From an uncultured Ideonella sp. (GTDB lineage: Bacteria; Pseudomonadota; Gammaproteobacteria; Burkholderiales; Burkholderiaceae): a stretch of 15,132 bases of DNA. The position numbers and the translations under genes are program-made. The notes under the pieces were generated by a model. That model saw only the letters and a program-made list of their open reading frames with translations, did not search any database and had not been told where the DNA came from. The stretch spans positions 1 to 15,132 of the forward strand of contig CAMLGG010000121.1 of the NCBI GenBank assembly GCA_946479475.1. The letters run 5' to 3'. Positions within the stretch are counted from its first letter, which is position 1. Every line of letters starts with the position of its first letter. Positions 1 to 5,460 of the stretch are shown here, one piece after another.

Positions 1-31
1 CCCCCGCGGCTCACGCGCGCCCCGATTAATG

Positions 32-51
32 GGGCGGTTTACCAACCGCCC
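32..51. repeat. Inverted repeat at the broken end of the ATP-grasp gene
   Basis: A perfect 8-bp stem (GGGCGGTT / AACCGCCC) with a TACC loop on the plus strand. The TAA stop of the truncated ATP-grasp reading frame lies inside it. Next to it, at about 21-34, is a second imperfect palindrome around ATTAAT flanked by C4 and G4. No T-run follows on the minus strand, so it is not a classical intrinsic terminator. It could be a terminator-like hairpin, a recombination scar or an assembly-edge artefact. Confidence 0.45.
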
Positions 52-389
52 TCCCGGCCCCGCGCGTGGCGGCCTATAACGGGCAGCACGGCGGCCCCTT
101 CCTCCAGCAGGGCCGCATGCCCGTCGAACCCGCCGCCGACCACCCAGCCGGCGACGTCGCCCCGCTCGGCCAGCGCCGCCAGGGCCGAGAGGACCCGCGC
201 CGGTTCGATGCGCATGCGGGAGGGATCCCCGATCGGCAGCCACTGCAGGCTCGCAGCCAGCGTGTCCTGGTCGCCGAACAGGTCCAGTGCGATGACCTCG
301 TGGCCGCCGCGGCGCGCTGCCTCGGCGAGCGCCCGGGCGGAAAGGCCGGCGACCGCGAGCACCGGCGCGGTCGTCGCCGGGCCAGACAT
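39..389 (-). CDS. ATP-grasp family protein, N-terminal part only (truncated or interrupted)
   Basis: A 116-residue frame. It starts at an ATG that shares one base with the mtdB stop (TGATG), so it is probably translationally coupled to mtdB. The first ~100 residues look like the Rossmann-like pre-ATP-grasp domain of ATP-grasp ligases: a beta-strand plus small-residue turn (VLAVAGLSARALAEAARRGG), an acidic strand end (VIALDLFGD) and a later strand with GGGFDG. Genes of this type sit in H4MPT clusters of methylotrophs and are thought to act in cofactor assembly (family memory). From about residue 103 the sequence becomes Arg/Gly-rich and stops at TAA inside a hairpin. The nucleotide-binding and catalytic domains, usually another ~200 residues or more, are missing. 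A frameshift, a real truncation or an assembly error near the edge are all possible. The assignment to ATP-grasp rests on fold-like features only. Confidence 0.5.
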   Translation of the reverse strand: MSGPATTAPVLAVAGLSARALAEAARRGGHEVIALDLFGDQDTLAASLQWLPIGDPSRMRIEPARVLSALAALAERGDVAGWVVGGGFDGHAALLEEGAAVLPVIGRHARGREGGW

Positions 390-1294
390 CAGCGCTTCTC
401 GTCGAGGAAGGCGCGTGCCGTCGCGAAGGCCTCCGCGAAGCTCAGCACGACGGGCTTGTCGGCATTGAGCATCTGCACCAGCAGCCGGTGCTGGGTCTGG
501 TACTTGACGTTGCCGATGGCCAAGGCGCCGATGCCCACCGCCGAGCTTCCCGCCAGCGGCACCGAGTCGTCCATCACGCCGACGCCCGCGATGCCTTCGG
601 GAGGGACGGCGTTCACGTCCGCTGCAACCTTCAGGCGCTTCGCGAAGCCCAGGTCCTCGGCCGACACCACCTGGACGCCCGCGGCCGCGCAACCGAGGAT
701 CACGTCGGCCTCGGCGATCGAGGCCCGCACCGCGTCGTGGCCGCCGCCCGAGACGCCGTGCAGCGTCACGCCGAAGCGCTTGCCCGTCTCCTGCGCCGCG
801 GCCTCCGCCGCCTCGGTGCCTTCGCGGCTGGACAGGCGCACGTCGGCACCGCCCTGGGCCGCGAGCACGCCGGCCACGCGCCCCACCGGGCCGGTGCCGC
901 CGAGCACCACCACGCGCTGTCCCTGCAGCCCGTGGCCATGCTGCTTCTTCAGCGCGGCGTCTACGCAGGCCACCATCGCCGCGGCGGTCGAGTAGGCGCC
1001 GCTCGGGTCGGCCATGAGCGAGACGACGAAGGGCTTGACCATCGAGTCGCGCGCCTTGTCGAGCATGTCCGCCGCCACCGTGGCGCTGCGCCCGCCGATG
1101 AAGATGCCGGTGCGGGCGACGCCCTTGGGGCCGCGCGAGAAGATCGCGTCCTGCGTCAGGCCCCTCACCGCCTCGGGGCCGACCTCGCAGTACGGCACGA
1201 TGACCTGGTAGCCGGCGTCGGCGGCCATGTTGACGTCGAACGGGCTCATCTGCTTGCCCGGCGTGAACATGTGGAGGATGTAAGGGCGCTCCAT
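389..1294 (-). CDS. mtdB: NAD(P)-dependent methylene-tetrahydromethanopterin dehydrogenase MtdB
   Basis: This 301-residue protein matches the usual length of bacterial MtdB (about 300). MtdB oxidises methylene-H4MPT to methenyl-H4MPT in the cytoplasm with NAD+ or NADP+, one step of formaldehyde oxidation to formate and CO2. Visible features are the N-terminal MERPYILHMFTPGKQMSPFD segment, the conserved FIGGRSATVAADML region near residues 65-78, and a Rossmann dinucleotide loop VVLGGTGPVGR at residues 129-139. The C-terminal region contains AVGIGALAIGNVKYQTQ. The ATG is preceded by AGGAGA at good spacing. The gene starts 11 bases after the beta-RFAP synthase stop and its stop overlaps the next start by one base, so the three genes are very likely co-transcribed. 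The related NADP-specific MtdA is the main alternative; the order next to beta-RFAP synthase favours MtdB. Confidence 0.9.
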   Translation of the reverse strand: MERPYILHMFTPGKQMSPFDVNMAADAGYQVIVPYCEVGPEAVRGLTQDAIFSRGPKGVARTGIFIGGRSATVAADMLDKARDSMVKPFVVSLMADPSGAYSTAAAMVACVDAALKKQHGHGLQGQRVVVLGGTGPVGRVAGVLAAQGGADVRLSSREGTEAAEAAAQETGKRFGVTLHGVSGGGHDAVRASIAEADVILGCAAAGVQVVSAEDLGFAKRLKVAADVNAVPPEGIAGVGVMDDSVPLAGSSAVGIGALAIGNVKYQTQHRLLVQMLNADKPVVLSFAEAFATARAFLDEKR

Positions 1295-1305
1295 GGCGTC
1301 TCCTG

Positions 1306-2343
1306 TCAATGGCAATGGGAAGTGGAATCCGCCAGGCGAGCGTGGTCCAGCCGGTGCCAGGCCAGCGTGGCGCCACGCTGCCGGGCGGCCACGATCCCCA
1401 GGGACAGGCCCGGGGCCATCGCGCCGGCCGCACGCGCGGCCTCGACCAGGCGCTCGGCCGTGGCCTGCGACTCCACGATGGCGAAGCCGGTCGGGCCCCA
1501 GGAGCTCTGGCCGGTGGCCGCACCGGAGGGGGCGGCCGAGCCCAGCCAGTCGACCAGCCGGCCGACCTCGTGGCTGGTGTAGCCGGTGCCGCCCTGCGCC
1601 GGCGCGAAGTGGCCGCCGAGCACCTGCTGCATCCGGGTGACGCCCGCGGCGAAGAGGCCGAAGTCGCCGCTGGCCGCGCCCGGCAGCACCCGCATCAGCA
1701 CCTGGTGGCAGATGTCGGCTGCAGCGGCCTGGGGCAAGGGGGCGAGCGCGGCCAATGCCTGGCGCTCGGCGGTACCCGACAGGCCACGGTGGCCCGGATG
1801 CTCGACGACGATCACGCGCCAGCGCCCGGGCAGCTCCATGCGCGAAAGCAGTGGCGCCGGGCTGCCATCCGCGCCCGGGCCGCCGTCGACCAGCAGGCCG
1901 CCATGGTCGAAGCCGGCGATGCCCACGCCGGAGCGCAGGCCCCGCCCCAGCCAGCGGGCGAGCGTGGCCGTGCCCAGGTCCAGCCCGTGCCACTGCGCGA
2001 AGCCCCGGCCCACGGCAAGCGCCAGCTGCGTCCCCGAGCCGAACCCGGCATGCGCCGGCAGCGACTTCAGGATGCGCAGCCGCAGCGGCTCCATGCGGCC
2101 GCTGTGCTCTCGCAGGGCATGCAGGCAGGCGACCACGCGGTCGGCCTCTGCGCGGCTGGCCTCGTCGGCCGCATCGACCGAGTCGCGCGCGGCGGCGCTG
2201 AACTCGATGACGGTCTCGTGGCCGCCTATCACCAGCCCTACGCTGCCGAAGCGGCGCCCCAGGGACCCGGCGGGGTCGAGGAAGCCCAGGTGCAGGCGGC
2301 CCGGCGCCCGCACGGTCAGCGCGTCGTGGCCCTCAGGGCGCAT
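1306..2343 (-). CDS. Beta-ribofuranosylaminobenzene 5'-phosphate (beta-RFAP) synthase
   Basis: A 345-residue GHMP-kinase-fold protein. Beta-RFAP synthase condenses 4-aminobenzoate with phosphoribosyl pyrophosphate, releasing CO2 and pyrophosphate, as the first committed step of methanopterin synthesis. Family signatures are RAPGRLHLGFLD at residues 12-23, GSLGRRFGSVGL just after, the glycine-rich HAGFGSGTQLALAVG loop, RSGVGIAGFDHGGLLVDGG, and SSWGPTGFAIVES near the C-terminus. I chose the ATG at 2343 because the conserved fold begins 10 residues later and the total length fits the family. In-frame ATGs at 2358, 2370 and 2481 also exist. The one at 2481 has GGGGA upstream but would add 46 residues of low complexity encoded by the 27-bp repeats. 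It is followed 11 bases later by mtdB, which fits one H4MPT operon. Function is confident, start position less so. Confidence 0.85.
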   Translation of the reverse strand: MRPEGHDALTVRAPGRLHLGFLDPAGSLGRRFGSVGLVIGGHETVIEFSAAARDSVDAADEASRAEADRVVACLHALREHSGRMEPLRLRILKSLPAHAGFGSGTQLALAVGRGFAQWHGLDLGTATLARWLGRGLRSGVGIAGFDHGGLLVDGGPGADGSPAPLLSRMELPGRWRVIVVEHPGHRGLSGTAERQALAALAPLPQAAAADICHQVLMRVLPGAASGDFGLFAAGVTRMQQVLGGHFAPAQGGTGYTSHEVGRLVDWLGSAAPSGAATGQSSWGPTGFAIVESQATAERLVEAARAAGAMAPGLSLGIVAARQRGATLAWHRLDHARLADSTSHCH

Positions 2344-2421
2344 TGCGCCCGCTGCCATGGACGGGCGCATTGCGCCCGCTGCCGTGGACGGGCGCCTTGC
2401 GCCCGCTGCGGTGGGAGGAAC
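2341..2421 (-). repeat. Three tandem 27-bp repeats with hairpin cores at the beta-RFAP synthase start
   Basis: Units lie at 2341-2367, 2368-2394 and about 2395-2421; the last is less exact at its outer end. On the minus strand each is associated with a core GGGCGC-AAT-GCGCCC (6-bp stem, 3-base loop) at 2336-2350, 2363-2377 and 2390-2404. The third core differs only in the loop (AAG), so the stem is kept. The chosen ATG at 2343 lies in the core nearest the gene. In the synthase frame each unit encodes nine residues of the type AAGAMRPSM. It may be a structured leader, an operator array or a low-complexity N-terminus. Confidence 0.75.
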
Positions 2422-2524
2422 GAAAGGACGCCATCTCGAAGCCTGTCGGGAGTCAGCTGGAACAAGCTTCAAAGCAAACATCGTTCCCCGCGGCCCTGCC
2501 CCTCGCAAGCCGAGTTGCCCGCTC

Positions 2525-2555
2525 CCCGGGCCCCAGCCGATGTACCGGGCCCGGG
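2525..2555. repeat. Strong GC-rich stem-loop between the dehydratase and beta-RFAP synthase genes
   Basis: A perfect 9-bp inverted repeat (CCCGGGCCC / GGGCCCGGG) around a 13-base loop, 33 bases after the stop of the pterin dehydratase gene. There is no T-run, so it may be a factor-dependent or weak terminator, or an mRNA-stabilising or processing element. A relatively AT-rich patch follows at about 2459-2487, flanked by GGAAC and GTTCC. A promoter for the beta-RFAP synthase/mtdB genes could lie there, but I see no convincing -35/-10 pair. Confidence 0.5.
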
Positions 2556-2587
2556 ACACACTGTCATGCGCCCGCGGGGCCGTCTCT

Positions 2588-2977
2588 TCAGTCGTACTTG
2601 AGGTACTTGAACCGCGGATCGTCCGGCGTGCCTTCGAGTGCCGAGCCTTCGGTGGCCTGCGGCCGCCACATCACCGTCTCCTCGATCTTGCGGGCGAGCT
2701 CGAAGTCCTTCTCGGTGACGCCCTTGGCGGCGTGGTTCATCAGCTTGACGATGACGAAGGCATAGGAGACCGTCAGGTCGGGGTGGTGCCAGGCCGCCTC
2801 GGCGAGGTGGCCGACGGTGTTGACCACCATCAGCGTGCTCTTCCAGCCGCTGGTCTTGAACTTGCGTCGGATCCAGCCTTCCTCGAGGTACCAGGCCGGC
2901 AGCTCCTGCTTCAGGCGGGTTTCGATCTCTTCCTGGGAGTAGACCTCGTCGGCGGTCTTCTTGCGCCATTGCGTCAT
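2588..2977 (-). CDS. Pterin-4a-carbinolamine dehydratase (PCD/DCoH) family protein
   Basis: A 129-residue protein with the complete family active-site pattern: E60-x3-H64-H65-P66, then Y72, H82 and D91, in the spacing of the PCD signature. PCD dehydrates 4a-hydroxytetrahydropterins. In methylotrophs homologues occur near H4MPT genes, and a divergent, catalytically degenerate branch (acRAF) assists RuBisCO assembly in alpha-carboxysome bacteria (family knowledge). Here the catalytic residues are intact, so an enzymatic pterin role is more likely. It is longer than typical ~95-110-residue PCDs. The extra sequence is an N-terminal MTQWRKKTADEVYSQ segment and a charged C-terminal tail ending in RFKYLKYD. 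The ATG has a strong AAGGAG eight bases upstream. The gene starts 18 bases after the pentapeptide-protein stop, indicating one transcript. The true substrate is unknown. Confidence 0.8.
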   Translation of the reverse strand: MTQWRKKTADEVYSQEEIETRLKQELPAWYLEEGWIRRKFKTSGWKSTLMVVNTVGHLAEAAWHHPDLTVSYAFVIVKLMNHAAKGVTEKDFELARKIEETVMWRPQATEGSALEGTPDDPRFKYLKYD

Positions 2978-2995
2978 GCTTGTTGCTCCTTCGGT

Positions 2996-3781
2996 TCACC
3001 AGTGGGCGCGGTCGCGGTTGGTCGCGCTTTCCAGGCCCTTCGCGCGGTCGACGCCGAGCGCGCCCTCGAAGCGCGCGCCATCGAGGTCGGCTTCGGTGAA
3101 ATCCGCTCCCGCCACGTTGGCCCCGCGCAGGTCGGCACCGGCCAGCTTCGCGCGGAACAGCGATGCGCCCGACAGGTCGGCCCGGGTCAGGTCGGCGAAC
3201 TCCAGCAGCGCGCGGTTCAGGTCCGCGCCGGAAAGATCGGCCGAGGCCATCCTCGCGCCGGCCAGGTTCGTGCGCATCTGCCCCATGCCCTGGTTCTTGA
3301 TGTCCACGCCCAGGTTGGCCCGCGCCAGCCGCGCCCCGGCGAAGTCCACGCCGGCGAACTCCGCGATGATCCGCGCGCCGGAAAGGTCGGCTCCGGCGAA
3401 GCTGGGCTTGGCGGTCACGCTGCCGCCGAGCACCACGACGCTCATCAGCGTCGCGTCGGCCAGCAAGGCGCCGTTGAAGTTGGTGCCCATCAGCCAGGCG
3501 CCGTTGAGGTTGGCGCGGGTCAGGTCGGCGTTCGACAGGTTGGATGACACCAGGCGCGCGCTGAACAGACGGGTCCCGACCAGCCTCGCCCCGGTGAAAT
3601 CCATCTGCCCGAGGTCGAGGTCGGACAGGTCCATGCCCGACAGCTCGGCCCGCGTGCCGGCACTTCTTGCGCGGGCCAGCAGCTCGCGCACCTCCTGCGC
3701 GGTCGCAGACGCCGCACGCACCCCACCCGCTGCCACGAGGCAGGCGAGCGGCAGCAGGGCATTGAAGGTCCGCTTTCTCAT
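2996..3781 (-). CDS. Exported pentapeptide-repeat protein
   Basis: A 261-residue protein. Residues 1-23 form a Sec signal peptide: basic MRKR, hydrophobic ALLPLACLVAA, and a likely cut after VRA. It has no good lipobox, so it is probably periplasmic and soluble. After a short helical segment (about 25-45), A(D/N)LxX-type pentapeptides run in three blocks at about residues 46-115, 127-159 and 171-240 (for example ADLSGADLNRALLEFADLTR). Such repeats fold into a right-handed quadrilateral beta-helix used as a binding scaffold; no enzymatic function can be read. The gap around residues 116-126 and 160-170 suggests two or three coils joined by loops. It is the first gene of the left operon, divergent from the Crp-type regulator. 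No clear Shine-Dalgarno sequence precedes the ATG; the start is chosen because it gives a complete signal peptide. Confidence 0.82.
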   Translation of the reverse strand: MRKRTFNALLPLACLVAAGGVRAASATAQEVRELLARARSAGTRAELSGMDLSDLDLGQMDFTGARLVGTRLFSARLVSSNLSNADLTRANLNGAWLMGTNFNGALLADATLMSVVVLGGSVTAKPSFAGADLSGARIIAEFAGVDFAGARLARANLGVDIKNQGMGQMRTNLAGARMASADLSGADLNRALLEFADLTRADLSGASLFRAKLAGADLRGANVAGADFTEADLDGARFEGALGVDRAKGLESATNRDRAHW

Positions 3782-3789
3782 CGCAAGGG

Positions 3790-3801
3790 CCGGTCGACCG
3801 G
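3790..3801. promoter_or_regulatory. 12-bp perfect palindrome in the divergent region (possible operator)
   Basis: CCGGTCGACCGG, 9-20 bases upstream of the pentapeptide-protein start. Its position would place it in the 5' leader or core promoter of the left operon. A protein-binding role is only inferred from symmetry and location. Confidence 0.3.
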
Positions 3802-3844
3802 GCCATCATGGACCCATCGGACGGCGCTTGCATCCGCACGCACC

Positions 3845-3860
3845 CTGAACCCGCGTTCAG
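3845..3860. promoter_or_regulatory. 16-bp dyad CTGAAC-N4-GTTCAG (possible regulator-binding site)
   Basis: A perfect inverted repeat with 6-bp arms and a CCGC centre. It lies 64-79 bases upstream of the pentapeptide-protein ATG and 38-53 bases upstream of the chosen regulator ATG. The TGA..TCA arms recall Crp/Fnr sites, but the spacing is eight bases rather than the six of TTGAT-N4-ATCAA, so it is not a standard FNR box. A weak TAGCAT -10-like element for the plus-strand gene follows at 3875-3880. It may be an autoregulatory site of the adjacent double Crp-type protein. Confidence 0.35.
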
Positions 3861-3897
3861 CAGCCGACGCCCGCTAGCATCGACATTGCCCGGCGTC

Positions 3898-5448
3898 ATG
3901 CACCCCTCCTTCCTTGCCGCCATGCCCCACGCAGATGCCTCCGACATCCCCGCTGCGACCCGCCGCCACGACGGCCCTCTGAGTGCCGCCGAAAGGCAGA
4001 CGCTGGTCGCCGGCGGCTTCATGTCACGGCTGCCCCCGCCGCTGGTCGATGCGATCCTCGCGCGCGCCAGCGTGTGGCGCCTGGCCCAGGACGAGACCCT
4101 GCTGCGCATCGGCCAGCCCATCGAGCACTGGTTCGGCATCGCCTCGGGCCTGGCGCAGGTCTTCATGGTGCAGCCGCACGAGCCCGAACTGCAGGGCCTG
4201 GTCTGGTCGCCACCGGGCGTCTGGCTGAACCTCTACAACCCGCTCACCCGCCCCGTCAGCGACGTCGAGCTGCGAGTCGTCGAGCCCAGCACCATCGCCG
4301 CGGTGGGCTCGAGCGACCTGATGCTGCTGTGCCGGCGCTTCCCCGAACTCGGCCGCGAGATGGCCATCGCGAACGCCGGCAACCTGCGGCGCGCCTTCCA
4401 GATGACCATGGCGTGGCAGCACGCATCGCTCAGGCAGCGCCAGCTCCTCTGGCTGCTCGAACAGACGCACATCCCGCGGGACGAGGCGGCCCGCGGCCAC
4501 CACGTGCTCGAGGTCAGGCAGGACAGCGTGGCGCGGGCGCACGGCGTCTCCCGGCAGGCCTGGTGCGACGGCATGAAGCTGCTGGAAGCCGAGGGCCTGG
4601 TCCGGCGCGCCGGCCGGAAGATGATCATCGGCGATCCGGCGGCCCTGCAGGCGGCGATGGACGCGGAAACGCGTGCGGTCGAAGCGCCGTACATGGCGCC
4701 GCAGAGACCGCCCTCGCGCCCGAGGCCGGCTGCAGGCGCCCCGGCCGGCCCCTGCGCGGTCGACACGCTTCGCACCTGCGAGCTCGAGCGCGTGCGACGC
4801 GGCCGCTGGTATGCGAGCCTTTCGCCGGCCCTGCAGCAACGCATCCTGCTGCTGAGCCAGGTCCGCAGGCTGGAGGCCGGCGAGCAGGTCCTGCGTGCCA
4901 ACGAATGGCCCGATGCCTGCTGGCTGCTGATCGAAGGCGCGATCCGCCTGGACAACCCGCGGGCCAAGCCACCCCATCGCACCATCGCGCTCCTGCCGCC
5001 GGGCGCCTGGCACTCGCACCACGACCTGGTGCACGACAGCCCGAACATCTTCGATGCGACGACGCTCCAGCCCACGACGCTGCTGTGGATGCCGGCTGCA
5101 GCCTTCGAGCAGCTGTGCGGCGAAAGCCTGGACTACCGGCTCGCGCTGGTCCGCCTGCTGGCGCTGCAGTGGTCCCACGCGACGCGCTACGCCTTCTCCA
5201 TGGACTGGCCGATCGACTACCGGATCGGCGGCTGGCTGCACATGATGCACCGCTACTTCGACCTGCGATCCGGCACCGGGCCGGACACCGCCGCCTCGTT
5301 CGTCCTGGAAGACGTGGCGCAGTGGCTGGGCACGACGCGGCAGGCCGTCTCGCGCCACCTCAAGGCGCTCGAGTCCCAGGACGTGATCCGCCGCAGGGGC
5401 CACCGGCTGGAGGTGCTGCGGCCCGAGTGCCTGCCGCAGCTGCCCTGA
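3898..5448 (+). CDS. Double-module Crp/Fnr-type transcription regulator (tandem fusion)
   Basis: An uninterrupted frame holding two full Crp/Fnr units. Residues are counted from an upstream in-frame ATG at 3808. Module 1: effector-binding beta-roll about 70-190, dimerisation helix, winged HTH about 235-275 (LEVRQDSVARAHGVSRQAW). A Pro/Ala-rich linker covers about 285-315. Module 2: beta-roll about 325-450, then HTH about 498-540 (FVLEDVAQWLGTTRQAVSRHLKAL). Usual family members are ~220-250 residues with one unit. Neither beta-roll shows the cAMP-binding GE..RxA motif, and no N-terminal FNR cysteine cluster is present, so the ligand is unknown. Starts at 3808, 3898 and 3922 all lack a clear Shine-Dalgarno. 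I prefer 3898 because 3808-3897 contains rarer codons and the dyad, and 3808 would leave only 26 bases for a divergent promoter. It probably regulates the divergent C1 operon, the cbb operon or both. Confidence 0.82.
   Translation: MHPSFLAAMPHADASDIPAATRRHDGPLSAAERQTLVAGGFMSRLPPPLVDAILARASVWRLAQDETLLRIGQPIEHWFGIASGLAQVFMVQPHEPELQGLVWSPPGVWLNLYNPLTRPVSDVELRVVEPSTIAAVGSSDLMLLCRRFPELGREMAIANAGNLRRAFQMTMAWQHASLRQRQLLWLLEQTHIPRDEAARGHHVLEVRQDSVARAHGVSRQAWCDGMKLLEAEGLVRRAGRKMIIGDPAALQAAMDAETRAVEAPYMAPQRPPSRPRPAAGAPAGPCAVDTLRTCELERVRRGRWYASLSPALQQRILLLSQVRRLEAGEQVLRANEWPDACWLLIEGAIRLDNPRAKPPHRTIALLPPGAWHSHHDLVHDSPNIFDATTLQPTTLLWMPAAAFEQLCGESLDYRLALVRLLALQWSHATRYAFSMDWPIDYRIGGWLHMMHRYFDLRSGTGPDTAASFVLEDVAQWLGTTRQAVSRHLKALESQDVIRRRGHRLEVLRPECLPQLP
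5415..5440. terminator. Possible hairpin terminator region between converging genes
   Basis: An 8-bp inverted repeat (GCTGCGGC / GCCGCAGC) with a 10-base loop lies in the last codons of the regulator gene, just before its TGA. The 12-base gap to the cbbA stop holds only a GGCCGGCC palindrome. There is no T-run on either strand. It could help end the converging transcripts, but in GC-rich DNA such stems occur by chance. Confidence 0.25.
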
Positions 5449-5460
5449 GGGGCCGGCCGG

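Noticed and set aside
2341..2421. The three 27-bp units as a short CRISPR array
   Set aside because: The repeats are directly adjacent with no spacers between them, and no cas gene is nearby.
2588..2977. Annotation of the PCD homologue as the RuBisCO assembly factor acRAF
   Set aside because: acRAF belongs to alpha-carboxysome operons with green-type RuBisCO and lacks the catalytic residues. Here they are all present, the RuBisCO is red-type and no carboxysome gene is visible.
1586..3547. Plus-strand open frame of 653 codons spanning the beta-RFAP synthase, PCD and pentapeptide genes
   Set aside because: It runs across three real genes and two gaps. Its repetitive Val/Gly/Gln-rich part is only the complement of the pentapeptide repeats.
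2996..3781. Lipoprotein interpretation of the pentapeptide protein (Cys at residue 14)
   Set aside because: The residues before the cysteine (PLA) do not fit the lipobox, and a better Sec cleavage site follows at VRA.
3808..3897. Upstream in-frame start of the double Crp-type regulator at 3808
   Set aside because: No ribosome site is present, the stretch contains less typical codons and a perfect dyad, and using it would leave only 26 bases between two divergent genes. It cannot be fully excluded.
2469..4166. Minus-strand frame of 565 codons covering the PCD and pentapeptide region and the start of the regulator
   Set aside because: It is out of phase with both minus-strand genes, which have motifs and a ribosome site or signal peptide; the product has no recognisable features.
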